From positions 99,431 through 163,430 of the forward strand of contig JAQXKO010000024.1 of NCBI GenBank assembly GCA_029010495.1: a stretch of DNA of 64,000 nucleotides, given 5' to 3'. Origin of the DNA: Clostridiales bacterium (GTDB lineage: Bacteria; Bacillota; Clostridia; Lachnospirales; Lachnospiraceae). A program made the translations under genes and the position numbers. The notes beneath the pieces are model-generated. The model saw only the letters and a list, made by a program, of their open reading frames with translations, was not told the DNA's origin and did no database searches. Shown here in pieces: positions 37,643-47,064 of the stretch; the first letter of the stretch is position 1; every line of letters starts with the position of its first letter.

Positions 37643-38368
37643 TTAGTCTTCAATATTATCAAGGAAGGTATCTTCATTGAAGTCATAGTCCTCTTCGTCT
37701 TCATATTCTTCCTCATATTCGCCGTCATCATAGCTCTCCTCGTAGCCTTCATCATACTCCTCGTCGTCAGATGGCAGATTTGGCTCTGTTAATTCAGGCA
37801 CGTCACCTCTTACATATGAAGGGTCAAGCTGTGAGTATATTTCCATTCTGTTCGAAGCAACTGCTTCATAGCTGTCCTTAAGTGCCATGATAAGCATTTC
37901 GCTTCTTTCTCTTGTTGATTCATAAGCATCAAGGAGAATCTGCTCCATATCATTCATGACATTATTTGAGTATGTAAGAATACTTGTTCTGAGCGCATCA
38001 GCCTCTGCCTGAGCCTTTGATACCATTTCTGCCGCATCCTCGCCTGCTGCTGCAACCATGTCGTTAACACGTGCATAAGCCTGCTGCATGATTTCGTGCT
38101 CACCTACAAGCTGACTTGCCTTAATCTTAGCTTCCTCAATAATCTTTTCTGCCTTATCCTCGGCATCGGCAATAATGGCATCCCTGTTTGCAATAATCTT
38201 CTGATATCTCTTAATTTCATCAGGTGTTCTGCTTCGAAGCTCATCGAGTAACTCATAAAGCTCCTCCTTGTTAACCTGAATTTTATTAGCGGCAAACGGA
38301 GCCGCTTTACAACCCTCCACAAACTCATATATATCATCAATTAACTGTTCAATTCTGTTAGTTGCCAT
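37643..38368 (-). CDS. Coiled-coil protein with acidic tail (DivIVA-like or 'ATPase subunit H'-like)
   Basis: 241 residues. An N-terminal domain of about 60 residues (NRIEQLIDDIYEFVEGCK) is followed by a long helical, Ala/Glu-rich coiled coil (about 70-180). The last 50 residues are strongly acidic (Asp/Glu/Tyr). This pattern is seen in Clostridia proteins labelled vacuolar-ATPase subunit H or DivIVA-like; it probably plays a part in cell division or envelope organisation, but no catalytic motif is visible. The start at 38368 has AGGAGA 8 bases upstream. It begins 16 bases after coaD and is likely co-transcribed. Confidence 0.7.
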   Translation of the reverse strand: MATNRIEQLIDDIYEFVEGCKAAPFAANKIQVNKEELYELLDELRSRTPDEIKRYQKIIANRDAIIADAEDKAEKIIEEAKIKASQLVGEHEIMQQAYARVNDMVAAAGEDAAEMVSKAQAEADALRTSILTYSNNVMNDMEQILLDAYESTRERSEMLIMALKDSYEAVASNRMEIYSQLDPSYVRGDVPELTEPNLPSDDEEYDEGYEESYDDGEYEEEYEDEEDYDFNEDTFLDNIED

Positions 38369-38384
38369 ATCTGTCTCTCCTTTA

Positions 38385-38861
38385 TTATTTATATTTATCA
38401 TAAATTGCCTTGCAAACATTTGAAGGCACTAATGGTTCAATATCGCCATTGTACTTTGCTATTTCCTTTACGATGCTCGAGCTGAGATATGAATACTCAA
38501 CACTTGTAGTAAAGAAAATTGTATCAAGCTTTGGATTAATCTTATGATTAGTCTGTGCTATCTGAAGCTCATATTCAAAATCAGTGACCGCTCTTAGTCC
38601 TCGTACAAGAATCTTTGCTCCATGCTTTTCAGCAAAGTCAACCGTAAGTCCGTGAAAAGCCTCCACATTAACATTATCAAGTGAAGCCACTGCCTCCTTA
38701 ATAAGCTGAACTCTTTCATCAGCAGTAAACATAGGCTTCTTCTCACTGTTATCAAGAACACCGATGACAAGCTTATCGACAACTCGTGAAGCTCTTTCAA
38801 TTATATCTAAATGACCTTTTGTTATCGGGTCAAAGCTTCCCGGATAAATACCTATCTTCAT
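38385..38861 (-). CDS. coaD: Phosphopantetheine adenylyltransferase
   Basis: Transfers AMP from ATP to 4'-phosphopantetheine, the penultimate step of coenzyme A synthesis. The nucleotidyltransferase motif GSFDPITKGHLDI is at the N-terminus. RGLRAVTDFEYELQIAQ and SYLSSSIVKEIA are the substrate and ATP segments of the family. 158 residues is the normal length. It precedes the coiled-coil gene and follows rsmD by 66 bases, an order common in Firmicutes (rsmD-coaD). Confidence 0.97.
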   Translation of the reverse strand: MKIGIYPGSFDPITKGHLDIIERASRVVDKLVIGVLDNSEKKPMFTADERVQLIKEAVASLDNVNVEAFHGLTVDFAEKHGAKILVRGLRAVTDFEYELQIAQTNHKINPKLDTIFFTTSVEYSYLSSSIVKEIAKYNGDIEPLVPSNVCKAIYDKYK

Positions 38862-38927
38862 AATCGCCTCTTACATTTCAATATATCATATCTGGAACAT
38901 TATGTCTATAAAATATATTGAATAATG

Positions 38928-39479
38928 TTACTTTTCTAAAAAATAATGTCTGTTTGACTTATAATCTTTAATTTTTTTTATTGAAAATCCAAGATTAATA
39001 AACTCCTCAGGGTCATGCTCTTTAGAAGTCTCCACAACAACAAGTGCATCCTCTGCCAGTAAATCATAATCAGCCATAATGCGAAGGGCTGAAAACTCCA
39101 GCCCTTTGTCATATGGCGGATCAAGAATTACCAAATCATATTTTCTTCCGAGACGCTTAAGATTTGAAAGCGCATTTTCAAAATCCATAATTAACATCTC
39201 AGACTTATTATTAAAATGAGTCTTTGCAAGATTATGCTTAATGCATTCCGAGGCCGGTCTGTATGCATCTACAAAGGTGGCAAACTCAGCGCCGCGTGAT
39301 AAACACTCAATTCCAAGTCCTCCGCTGCCTGCAAACAAATCAAGAACAATGCTTCCCGGCACATAAGGCATCAGAATGTTAAAAAGAGTTTCCTTAATTC
39401 GGTCAGTGGTAGGTCTTGTGTTATTACCCGCAGGTGTTTCAAGAACAATACTTCTTGCACTTCCGGCTACTACTCTCAT
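38928..39479 (-). CDS. rsmD: 16S rRNA (guanine966-N2)-methyltransferase
   Basis: RsmD methylates G966 of 16S rRNA with S-adenosylmethionine. Evidence: the N-terminal RVVAGSARSIVLETP and RPTTDRIKETLFNIL signature, the SAM-binding LDLFAGSGGLGIECLSRGA and the catalytic DPPY motif in VILDPPYDKGLEF. Length 183 is normal. Ribosome site AGGAGG is 7 bases before the ATG. It pairs with coaD, its usual neighbour. Confidence 0.95.
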   Translation of the reverse strand: MRVVAGSARSIVLETPAGNNTRPTTDRIKETLFNILMPYVPGSIVLDLFAGSGGLGIECLSRGAEFATFVDAYRPASECIKHNLAKTHFNNKSEMLIMDFENALSNLKRLGRKYDLVILDPPYDKGLEFSALRIMADYDLLAEDALVVVETSKEHDPEEFINLGFSIKKIKDYKSNRHYFLEK

Positions 39480-39583
39480 TCAAAACCTCCTGACAAAAAT
39501 TTAATAATAATATGTTTTATCAGGCTTACAAAACATTACATGATTTACCCGTCAAAACAGTATTACATAAAATCACAACTAAT

Positions 39584-39611
39584 ATTTTACTATACTATGG
39601 TGATTTGTCAA
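39584..39611 (-). promoter_or_regulatory. rsmD-coaD promoter
   Basis: Minus strand TTGACA (39611-39606), 16-base spacer, TAAAAT (39589-39584), about 100 bases before rsmD. Confidence 0.6.
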
Positions 39612-39622
39612 TAAAAACTTAA

Positions 39623-40480
39623 TTATTTATTTAATATTGCCTTTACCGCGCCGTCGAGCCAGTCACGTTTAAGCGTTTCGATTGCGCCGCTGTCAACAAT
39701 TTCTGCGGCTGCAGGATCAAGCGGAAGCTTTGCAAGTACATCAATTTCATACTTTGCGGCAACTTCTTCAATATGGCTGTCTCCGAATACAGAAATCTTC
39801 TTTCCGCAGTCAGGGCATTCAAGGTAGCTGTAATTTTCAATAATACCGATAATAGGCACATTCATTGCCTTAGCCATATTAACTGCCTTACCGACAATCA
39901 TGCTTACAAGCTCCTGAGGACTTGTGACAACGATAATTCCGTCTACCGGAAGAGACTGAAATACAGTTAACGGTACATCACCTGTTCCGGGAGGCATATC
40001 CACAAACATGTAATCTACATCATCCCATAACACATCGCTCCAAAACTGCTTAACCGTGCCTGCAATGACCGGTCCTCTCCAAAGTACGGGAGTATCCTCA
40101 GCCTCAAGAAGATTATTAATACTGATAGTCTGAATGCCTGTTGCGGTTTTAACAGGATAAATTGCCGTACCTGCCTCGTCAGCCATACATACACCCTTTA
40201 CACCAAAAGCCTTTGGAATGGATGGTCCCGTAATATCGGCATCCAGTATTGCGGTATTCTTACCCATTTTACGAAACAATACAGAAAGATACGCCGTTAC
40301 AAATGACTTTCCGACTCCACCCTTGCCGCTTACAACAGCTATAACCTTTTTAACGCTTGCATTCGGATGCAGCTTTGCCCTTAAATCCTCAGCAGTACGT
40401 GAACTGCAGCTTGCCCCGCAGCTTGAACAATTATGATTGCAGTTTTCACTGTTAATTTCTTTTTCTAATTCGTCGCTCAT
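39623..40480 (-). CDS. mrp: Mrp/NBP35-type iron-sulfur cluster carrier ATPase
   Basis: Cytoplasmic P-loop ATPase that carries and inserts Fe-S clusters. The P-loop is GKGGVGKS (52-59) with a deviant Walker A lysine. DADITGPSIPKAF and FVDMPPGTGDVPLTVFQSLP are diagnostic. The N-terminus has cysteines C14, C18, C21 and C25, which resemble the NBP35 cluster site, and the ECPDCGK motif near residue 220 holds the dimer-bridging CxxC. Length 285 is normal. The ribosome site GGAGG is 5-6 bases before the ATG. Confidence 0.93.
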   Translation of the reverse strand: MSDELEKEINSENCNHNCSSCGASCSSRTAEDLRAKLHPNASVKKVIAVVSGKGGVGKSFVTAYLSVLFRKMGKNTAILDADITGPSIPKAFGVKGVCMADEAGTAIYPVKTATGIQTISINNLLEAEDTPVLWRGPVIAGTVKQFWSDVLWDDVDYMFVDMPPGTGDVPLTVFQSLPVDGIIVVTSPQELVSMIVGKAVNMAKAMNVPIIGIIENYSYLECPDCGKKISVFGDSHIEEVAAKYEIDVLAKLPLDPAAAEIVDSGAIETLKRDWLDGAVKAILNK

Positions 40481-40561
40481 AGTGACCTCCGATATTTTTA
40501 TTTATATATTATTTCTTTTTTTGCCTGATTAATAACAAAATCACATAAAATAATAGATAAA

Positions 40562-40603
40562 ACAAACCACTTCCTAATGAAATACATTAAAAAAGTGGCT
40601 TGT
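40562..40603 (-). terminator. Terminator after pfp
   Basis: ACAAACCACTT (40562-40572) pairs with AAGTGGCTTGT (40593-40603), with an inner TTAATG/CATTA(G) pairing in the loop, followed by TTT on the minus strand. Confidence 0.75.
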
Positions 40604-40659
40604 TATAATCCTTTAATTATGATGACACGGAATAAAATTCCATCCTGTTCATTCACATA

Positions 40660-42333
40660 TTACTTTAATAAACCCTTTTCAAGAGCAAGTGTCTTTGTTG
40701 TGATATCACATACTGAAGATGGTCCATAGTACTGGATTGCACCAGGATATGTGAATGCTGTTTCAACAGCCCATGCATCTCTGTGTGCTTCAAAGTACTT
40801 GAATGGTGCGCCGTCAAGCTCTACAAGAGCCTTTCTGATAACAGGCTTATCTTCACCGTTTCTTCTTTCCATATTCATCATCTTTGTGATAGGCATACCG
40901 CCTGCAACCCATTCTTCAGCAGGCTTAGCAAGGTTAGATACCTTTGAAAGATAACCTGTGTAACCATACTGAATAAGCATAAATGCATTATAACCGAGTG
41001 AGTAGCAGTAATCTGCATCAAAGTTTGAAGGGAATGCACATCTTCCTTCATATCCGAAGAAGTGATGAAGAGCTGCGAACTTGCCCTTGTATGTGCCTGC
41101 TGCCTTTCTCTTGTCAAGCTCATCCTTAACCAGTGCAGAAAATAATTTTTCTGACTCAATAAGGGAAACCTGTACGTTACCATGAGGATCTCTCTCAAGG
41201 AAAAGCTGCTGCTGAACAAATTCAGGAAGAAGTGCAAATACTGCGAAGGATTCAGCAGTAAGACCTGCCTTAATGAATTCATATTTAGCTGCCCAGTTTG
41301 GAAGAGCATTGAATTCTTCTGTCTTCTTGCCTGCAAGAAGCTCATTGATTTCTGCAATAAGAACAGAGAACTCAGGAACGAATTCTACAATACCCTCAGG
41401 AATAATTGCCACACCGAAGTTGCCTGCACTTTCTGCTCTTTTCTCTACGGAATCTGCAATCTGTGATGCAATCTGTGAAAGAGACATCTTCTTTGCCTTA
41501 ACTTCCTCACCAATAAGACAGATGTTTGGCTGTGTTTCAAGTGCACACTCAAGAGCAACATGAGAAGCCGAACGTCCCATAACCTTTACGAAATGCCAAT
41601 ACTTCTTTGCTGAGTTTGCATCTCTTTCAATGTTACCGATTACTTCTGAGTATGTCTTTGTAGCGGTATCAAAACCAAAAGATGCTTCAATATCTTCATT
41701 CTTAAGGTCACCGTCAATAGTCTTTGGACATCCGATTACCTGGATACCTGTATTGTTGGCTGCCATATACTCTGCAAGTGTAGCTGCATTTGTATTGGAA
41801 TCATCACCACCGATTATAACGATAGCTGTAAGACCATTCTTCTTAGCGTTTTCAGCAACGATTGCAAACTGTTCCTTTGTTTCAAGCTTTGTTCTGCCGG
41901 AACCGATGATATCAAAACCGCCGGTATTTCTGTAAGCATCAATAAATGCGTCATCAAATGTTACGTAGTCATTCTTAAGAAGTCCGTCAGGACCGCCCTT
42001 AAATCCGTAAAGAACATTTTCCTTATTTGTTGCCTTTAATGCATCATAAAGACCTGTAATAACATTATGTCCGCCGGGAGCCTGTCCGCCTGAAAGGATA
42101 ACGCCTACAACATGCTTCTTTGCTGTTGAAGTATTCTGGCCCTTTTCGAATGTAATTTCCTTCTTACCGTAGGTATTAGGAAAAAGTGCCTTAATCTTGT
42201 CCTGATCTGCAACAGACTGTGTCTCGTTGCCTTCCTTTACGCAAATTTCTGAGATACCGTTTCTAAGCATTCCCGGAAGCTTAGGAGCGTATTCATATCT
42301 CGCCTTCTGAAGTGGTGATAGATTCATATTCAA
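40660..42333 (-). CDS. pfp: Pyrophosphate-dependent 6-phosphofructokinase
   Basis: Phosphorylates fructose 6-phosphate with pyrophosphate instead of ATP, a reversible glycolytic step that saves ATP. The protein (557 residues) is of the long plant-like PFP type. [12 protein letters not shown] binds phosphate, and [10 protein letters not shown] has the GGDD motif (second Asp) typical of pyrophosphate users. KTIDGDLKN contains the catalytic segment and [14 protein letters not shown] is also diagnostic. It is transcribed alone with its own promoter and terminator. It fits the energy economy of a fermenting anaerobe. Confidence 0.95.
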   Translation of the reverse strand: MNMNLSPLQKARYEYAPKLPGMLRNGISEICVKEGNETQSVADQDKIKALFPNTYGKKEITFEKGQNTSTAKKHVVGVILSGGQAPGGHNVITGLYDALKATNKENVLYGFKGGPDGLLKNDYVTFDDAFIDAYRNTGGFDIIGSGRTKLETKEQFAIVAENAKKNGLTAIVIIGGDDSNTNAATLAEYMAANNTGIQVIGCPKTIDGDLKNEDIEASFGFDTATKTYSEVIGNIERDANSAKKYWHFVKVMGRSASHVALECALETQPNICLIGEEVKAKKMSLSQIASQIADSVEKRAESAGNFGVAIIPEGIVEFVPEFSVLIAEINELLAGKKTEEFNALPNWAAKYEFIKAGLTAESFAVFALLPEFVQQQLFLERDPHGNVQVSLIESEKLFSALVKDELDKRKAAGTYKGKFAALHHFFGYEGRCAFPSNFDADYCYSLGYNAFMLIQYGYTGYLSKVSNLAKPAEEWVAGGMPITKMMNMERRNGEDKPVIRKALVELDGAPFKYFEAHRDAWAVETAFTYPGAIQYYGPSSVCDITTKTLALEKGLLK

Positions 42334-42381
42334 TACTCCTTTATCTTATTTATTTTTATTTTATATAACAAAATAAACTTT

Positions 42382-42396
42382 TGCGTCTTCGACGCA
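42382..42396. other. Short hairpin in the pfp leader
   Basis: TGCGTC-TTC-GACGCA, a 6-bp stem with a 3-base loop. It lies after the stop of the small membrane gene and just downstream of the pfp promoter, so it may end the upstream transcript or be a 5' stem of pfp. Confidence 0.5.
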
Positions 42397-42405
42397 CTTA
42401 AAATT

Positions 42406-42434
42406 ATATTATCACAAAACAGCCTTATAATCAA
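42406..42434 (-). promoter_or_regulatory. pfp promoter
   Basis: Minus strand TTGATT (42434-42429), 17-base spacer ending TGTGA, TAATAT (42411-42406), forming an extended -10. Confidence 0.6.
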
Positions 42435-42477
42435 CAATAAGTTGAAAATAAAACAATTTATGAAGCCGCCATAAATG

Positions 42478-42834
42478 TCATTCTTCTCTTTTCTGAATTT
42501 CTCTGTACTCAAGCATTTTATCATACTGAATATACATTTTCTGAACACTGTTTTCCAGAAGATAATAATGCTGTATGTAAGGAACAAGAAGAATCATAAA
42601 AGTCACGATAAGTGCAAGCATTCCGAAAGACGGAGCCGCTATTGAATAAAGGATTACCGCAACTGTAAGTATCGCAAAAACTACCGTTACTATCAGATGT
42701 ATCAGTCTCTCGTGCATAAAAAAGCCAATCTGTATAAGATGTTTTTTAATTTCATTATCCCAGTCCGTTCCTGCGGGCGGATTTAATAAAAGTGCTTCAA
42801 TATCCGACAGATATTTTCTTATTCTCTTAGCCAT
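42478..42834 (-). CDS. Small membrane protein, function unknown
   Basis: 118 residues with two adjacent membrane helices (about 42-62 and 66-87, VTVVFAILTVAVILYSIA and LALIVTFMILLVPYIQHYY) between charged ends. I do not recognise a named family. AGGAGG lies 7 bases before the ATG. It begins 16 bases after the exporter gene and is the last gene of the aroB operon. Confidence 0.7.
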   Translation of the reverse strand: MAKRIRKYLSDIEALLLNPPAGTDWDNEIKKHLIQIGFFMHERLIHLIVTVVFAILTVAVILYSIAAPSFGMLALIVTFMILLVPYIQHYYLLENSVQKMYIQYDKMLEYREIQKREE

Positions 42835-42850
42835 ATTTACCTCCTGATGT

Positions 42851-44020
42851 CTATTTAATCATACCGGTGTATTTAGCAAGTCTGTAGCTTATAAGCTTTA
42901 TATCATTAATAGTAGGTGTGAAGAAGCCGGAATTATATAACCCCAGAATCATCATACATATAATCGGAGCAATAACAAGACCGAGCAGACCTCCGCTTTT
43001 GATTCCTATATACAGACTCATAAGACTCAGAAGCGGGTGAAGTCCCGTCTGGTCTCCCACAACCTTCGGCTCAACAATTCTTCTGAACAGGAAAAGACCT
43101 ATTGCAAGAGCCAAAAGCACGATAGCCTTAGGATAATCCCCCATTACGATTGTAAGCAGTGCCCACGGTCCTATCACAAGACCGCTGCCAAGCATAGGAA
43201 TAAAGTCAACTATTGCAATAACCAGGGCAATCAGTATGGCATAGCTCTGACCAATTATAAGAAGTACTGTTGTACATATTAACGTAATAATGGCTGACAG
43301 AATAAGCTGTGCCTTCAAATAACCAAAGGTTGCATCACCGGCCGCCGCTCTGACCTGCTTAAAATACGGTCTTACACCATCCGGTATCATTGATTTAATC
43401 TTATTACTTATATTGTCATAATCCGAGCATACAAAATATGATGCCATAAGAAAGAATAAAAATCCCATAAATCCGCTTCCTATGGAAGGAGCATATTTTG
43501 TAAACTTATTAATAATTGACGGTGTCCTTCCCGGAAGCTCCTGTTGTGCCCATTCGACAATTTTTTCATATATCCCGAATACCGTATTGCTTACCTGTTT
43601 AAACGAAAAATCAGTATGTGTTGAAATAAAGGTACATATATCGGTAAGTGCACCATCAATCTTTACTGAATAAATATTCCGGTTTTTAACAAGATTGGCA
43701 ATTTCGGCCGCCAGGTAATACAGAGCCAATGAAATCACTCCGAACACCAATACCATGATTGCAAGTACAATAATTACTGCCCAGAATTTTTTCATATGTT
43801 CTGCACGTCCCGAAAGCTTCCTGATAAGCGGAACCAGAATATACCTCGCCATCAGAAGTGCCAGAATAAACGGCATCGTATAATGAAGAATCGGACCAAG
43901 CAGCAGGATAAAAACAGCCACCGAAATAATAATCATTATCCTCAGACCTATTCTGCCCATAAGATGCCTGGTTGATATTTCCTGCTCACCCTTCATTGTT
44001 TTGTTTTCATCTTTATCCAT
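42851..44020 (-). CDS. AI-2E family (PerM/YtvI-type) membrane transporter
   Basis: About 389 residues with eight or so membrane helices. The pattern includes LLLGPILHYTMPFILALLMA and the C-terminal DFIPMLGSGLVIGPWALLTI and HPLLSLMSLYIGIKSGGLLGLVIAPI segments, which are diagnostic of the AI-2E family. Members export diverse solutes or ions; autoinducer-2 export is shown for only a few, so the substrate here is unknown. The start at 44020 has GGAGG close upstream, which overlaps the stop of the YczE gene. It belongs to the aroB operon. Confidence 0.88.
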   Translation of the reverse strand: MDKDENKTMKGEQEISTRHLMGRIGLRIMIIISVAVFILLLGPILHYTMPFILALLMARYILVPLIRKLSGRAEHMKKFWAVIIVLAIMVLVFGVISLALYYLAAEIANLVKNRNIYSVKIDGALTDICTFISTHTDFSFKQVSNTVFGIYEKIVEWAQQELPGRTPSIINKFTKYAPSIGSGFMGFLFFLMASYFVCSDYDNISNKIKSMIPDGVRPYFKQVRAAAGDATFGYLKAQLILSAIITLICTTVLLIIGQSYAILIALVIAIVDFIPMLGSGLVIGPWALLTIVMGDYPKAIVLLALAIGLFLFRRIVEPKVVGDQTGLHPLLSLMSLYIGIKSGGLLGLVIAPIICMMILGLYNSGFFTPTINDIKLISYRLAKYTGMIK

Positions 44021-44034
44021 TATTCCTCCAAAAA

Positions 44035-44697
44035 TCAACCGTGAAGAAGAACTCCCTCACTAATATCCTTGCCCTTTAATACATATTTTTCAATAATATT
44101 CACACGGCACCAGCTTATCATCGGACCCAGCAAAAATGCCATAATAAGCGTCACAACGCCTGATTGTCTTCCGAGCACATAACCAAGCACCACAAACACG
44201 CCGTCGTATATTATTCTGACGGTTTTAAACGACAGTCTGCTCTGCTTTGATGCAATGATAAATGATATGGCATCGTATGGGGAAGCTCCGAGCATTGCAG
44301 CCATATAAATTGATGCGGCAAATATGAACAGTGCCAGCACAGGTATTACCACTCCTATTCTGACTGCCATATTTTCAAACCATTCCGGCTTAATTATGTC
44401 TCTTGTAATGTAATTCATAAAATCGAAGCTGTAGCCTACAAGAAACATATTTGCAAATGTTCCCCATCCGATATGACTTCTGTCGACCGCTACAACAATA
44501 ATCAGCAGTATAATATTAATCACGGCCTGCGTGTTTCCGAGTGAAGCCCCGATAATATTGGCTATACTCAGATTTGTTGCGGTACACGGGTCAGTACCAA
44601 AATTACATCTGTTTAAAAATGAAACACAAAAGCCCATTATTATAACTGAAATAATAACCAAAATAAGACTCTTTTTATCTACACCGAAAAACTTCAT
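44035..44697 (-). CDS. YczE/YyaS/YitT family membrane protein
   Basis: 220 residues with five membrane helices. The RCNFGTDPCTATNLSIA and GASPYDAISF segments and the GYSFDFMN region are typical of YczE-type proteins. In Bacillus subtilis yczE is needed for full surfactin production, but the molecular function is unknown. The ribosome site AGGAGG overlaps the aroB stop codon, so translation is coupled to aroB. Confidence 0.85.
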   Translation of the reverse strand: MKFFGVDKKSLILVIISVIIMGFCVSFLNRCNFGTDPCTATNLSIANIIGASLGNTQAVINIILLIIVVAVDRSHIGWGTFANMFLVGYSFDFMNYITRDIIKPEWFENMAVRIGVVIPVLALFIFAASIYMAAMLGASPYDAISFIIASKQSRLSFKTVRIIYDGVFVVLGYVLGRQSGVVTLIMAFLLGPMISWCRVNIIEKYVLKGKDISEGVLLHG

Positions 44698-44705
44698 GTT
44701 TCCTC

Positions 44706-45818
44706 CTACATGGACATTATAATTTCCCTTGCAATATCCTCCGAAATTTCAGTCGCATATAAATTTTCACCGAAGCATACGACGTCACCTATACCCTTTT
44801 CAATAACAAAACGGAGTTTTCCGTCTCTGACCTTTTTGTCGGTATAGAGCTTTTTAACCAGTACCTCCCTGTCTATATAATCAGGAATGGCTGAAGGAAG
44901 ATTAGCCTTATTAATAAGAGCTGAAAGCCTTGTAATCTCTTCATCCGTCATATATCCGAGCTTCCCGGAAAGCTTAGCCTGAGCCACCAGTCCTATTGCA
45001 ACAGCCTCACCATGAAGGAGTCTGTAATCACTGCAGGTTTCAATTGCACGTCCGACGGTATGTCCAAGATTAAGAATCTCCCTGAGACCCGACTCTCTTT
45101 CATCTTTCATAACAACATTATACTTTATTTCACAGTTTCTGGCTGCAATATATTCACATGCTTCCCTGTCGCCCGCATATATTTTATCCATATTTTCAAA
45201 GAGGAAATCAAACATTTCCGCGTCTGCCAAAGCAGCATGCTTGATAGTTTCCGCCATGCCGGAGTAAAGCTGTCTCGGCGGCAGGGTCTTCCAGCATTCA
45301 ATATCAATATATACCTTCTTTGGCTGATTAAATATACCTATGAGATTAGTTGCAAGTGGTGTGTCAATCGCTGTTTTACCTCCTACTGAGGCATCAGCGG
45401 CCGCAAGAAGCGTTGTTGCATAATTCACGAACGGAACACCTCTTCCGAATGTTCCCGCAATAAATCCCGATATATCTGTTACAACGCCACCGCCAACGGC
45501 AATAACCATACAGTCGCGTCTGTAACCCTTATCAAGCATCATATCTTCTATCATAGCCTTTGTCTGTCTTGTCTTGCTTTTCTCCCCTTCGGGAAATACA
45601 AACAAATCTGCTTTATAACCTCTCATTATAAGACTGTTATATATTTTCTCTGCATATAAATCCTTTACAACCGAATCAGTTATGATTGCAAATTTCTTTA
45701 TTTTGCCTGCCAAAGCAGTTTCAATATCCTCTACAAGCTTATCCGAAAGATTGTATCCGACCTCAATATCGTAGCTGTCGTCTACGACTTTTTTTAATTC
45801 AACATTAAAAATACTCAT
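44706..45818 (-). CDS. aroB: 3-dehydroquinate synthase
   Basis: Cyclises DAHP to 3-dehydroquinate, the second shikimate step, using NAD and a divalent metal. Evidence: the NAD-binding VIAVGGGVVTDISGFIAGTFGRG, the TTLLAAADASVGGKTAIDTP active-site loop, the MAETIKHAAL motif with a metal-binding Glu, and LNLGHTVGRAIE and LLHGEAVAIG with metal-binding His. Length 370 is normal. It follows the CARF nuclease gene by 17 bases on the same strand. Confidence 0.96.
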   Translation of the reverse strand: MSIFNVELKKVVDDSYDIEVGYNLSDKLVEDIETALAGKIKKFAIITDSVVKDLYAEKIYNSLIMRGYKADLFVFPEGEKSKTRQTKAMIEDMMLDKGYRRDCMVIAVGGGVVTDISGFIAGTFGRGVPFVNYATTLLAAADASVGGKTAIDTPLATNLIGIFNQPKKVYIDIECWKTLPPRQLYSGMAETIKHAALADAEMFDFLFENMDKIYAGDREACEYIAARNCEIKYNVVMKDERESGLREILNLGHTVGRAIETCSDYRLLHGEAVAIGLVAQAKLSGKLGYMTDEEITRLSALINKANLPSAIPDYIDREVLVKKLYTDKKVRDGKLRFVIEKGIGDVVCFGENLYATEISEDIAREIIMSM

Positions 45819-45835
45819 TTTTTCCTTTCCAGTAT

Positions 45836-47002
45836 CTAGACCATATGCTTTTTTGAAGGTATATTCCTAAAAATTCTGTCAAACATATAGCAGGACTGTT
45901 CTTTGTGGTTGCTGGCTACCTGAATCAGCCCGACATTCATATTCTTAAATCTGTTATATACACTTGAAATGATTTCCTTTTCATTTTCGAGCGAATATGT
46001 TGTAGCAAGGCAGCTGATGCAGTCATCTCCGCCAAAACGTTTTGCCAGATAACCTATTTCGGTTATATCCTTGGATGCCGGCTTTGTCATTTTACAGGAT
46101 ATTAGCATTGGTATTGATTTATGCATTACCACCACGTCAATTTCATTGTCCGACGTGTCATATCCGTCATTTTTTCGCCAATCGATAACAAAGCCCAGAT
46201 AAACCTCATGATAAAGACGCTTTGCTAATATGTAAATATACATTTCAAGCCAGATTCCGTAGTTTGTCATATACTGCTTATACTTGCTCTTGACATACAT
46301 ATATCTTCCTGCTGAAACCTCTTTTAAAAAGCCATACCTCACAAAGCGCTTAAGAAGATGATTTATTTCCGTAAGGGAAGCCTTATCCGTCTTTAAATTA
46401 TCAATTTTAAAATCATTCGTAACAGATGTTGATGCGTAATTTGCTATAAAATGATTGAGTGTATTCCAAACGGGGATATGGTCAAATATCTCCTCACACA
46501 TCTTTATGATATTGTCAAACTCATCCTCCTCAGGCATATAGTGTGAAGCACATCTGTACTTTGCACCGCTTGCGGCAAGATAGTCACCCGCAGTCAGATG
46601 TTGTATTTTAATCTGTTTGCTTCTGTCATATACCTGATAGATTTTTTCAGCTGTCAGATCGAGGTAATACAATATAATGCTGCTGGTAAGGGCAAATTCA
46701 GTGGCAGCGGCAATCATAAGCTCGGCGCCGCCCGTTATTTCCATACATATGTCCTCGCCTGTATGTTTTTTAATAATATCATCGAGGACTTCACGTATGT
46801 TATCAATATCATGCCTGTTTGCAGAAATATACTCAATTGAAGTATTCGGAAGACGATACAAAATGGCATCCCGGAAGTCATTTCTGTCTTTTTCACAATC
46901 ATATTCCTTATCATATAAAAAATAAAGAATATCAGGCTTTAATGAAAACACGGGAACCAGTGTGCTGATTATATTTTTATCAAAAAAATCTATCTGAACC
47001 AT
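45836..47002 (-). CDS. DUF1887 (Card1/Can2-like) CARF-domain nuclease
   Basis: 388 residues with three parts. An N-terminal CARF-like Rossmann domain (1 to about 150) has EITGGAELM at 88-96, where relatives commonly show TGGTKxM. A winged-helix region (about 170-240, LTEINHLLKRFVRYGFLKE) follows. The C-terminal PD-(D/E)xK nuclease fold (about 245-388) has E253 in WLEMY, D289 in NEIDVV and ISCK at 301-304, then LAKRFGG as in DUF1887. Known Card1/Can2 enzymes are switched on by cyclic tetra-adenylate from type III CRISPR systems and cut RNA and/or single-stranded DNA. No CRISPR gene lies in this window. GGGG is 6 bases before the ATG. It sits between ykgJ and aroB. Confidence 0.82.
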   Translation of the reverse strand: MVQIDFFDKNIISTLVPVFSLKPDILYFLYDKEYDCEKDRNDFRDAILYRLPNTSIEYISANRHDIDNIREVLDDIIKKHTGEDICMEITGGAELMIAAATEFALTSSIILYYLDLTAEKIYQVYDRSKQIKIQHLTAGDYLAASGAKYRCASHYMPEEDEFDNIIKMCEEIFDHIPVWNTLNHFIANYASTSVTNDFKIDNLKTDKASLTEINHLLKRFVRYGFLKEVSAGRYMYVKSKYKQYMTNYGIWLEMYIYILAKRLYHEVYLGFVIDWRKNDGYDTSDNEIDVVVMHKSIPMLISCKMTKPASKDITEIGYLAKRFGGDDCISCLATTYSLENEKEIISSVYNRFKNMNVGLIQVASNHKEQSCYMFDRIFRNIPSKKHMV

Positions 47003-47035
47003 TTTTATCCCCTCACAAATATATGCAACAAACCC

Positions 47036-47047
47036 TCTGACGTCAGA
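47036..47047. repeat. 12-bp palindrome before the CARF nuclease gene
   Basis: TCTGACGTCAGA is a perfect palindrome 34 bases upstream of the nuclease start. Further TGACG/CGTCA and ACTA/TAGT arms extend to about 47068. It could be an operator or an RNA hairpin. Confidence 0.5.
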
Positions 47048-47064
47048 CTATGACGATTAGTCCG

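Noticed and set aside
42330..42587. An 85-codon minus-strand frame overlapping the pfp start and the small membrane gene
   Set aside because: It has no ribosome site, runs through the pfp promoter and hairpin, and overlaps a better-supported gene.
42851..44020. Autoinducer-2 exporter and quorum sensing
   Set aside because: The AI-2E family name is historical; most members carry other solutes and no luxS or lsr gene is in the window.
45836..47002. Type III CRISPR locus around the CARF nuclease
   Set aside because: No cas10, cas7 or cas5-like gene and no regularly spaced repeats were found anywhere in the 64 kb.
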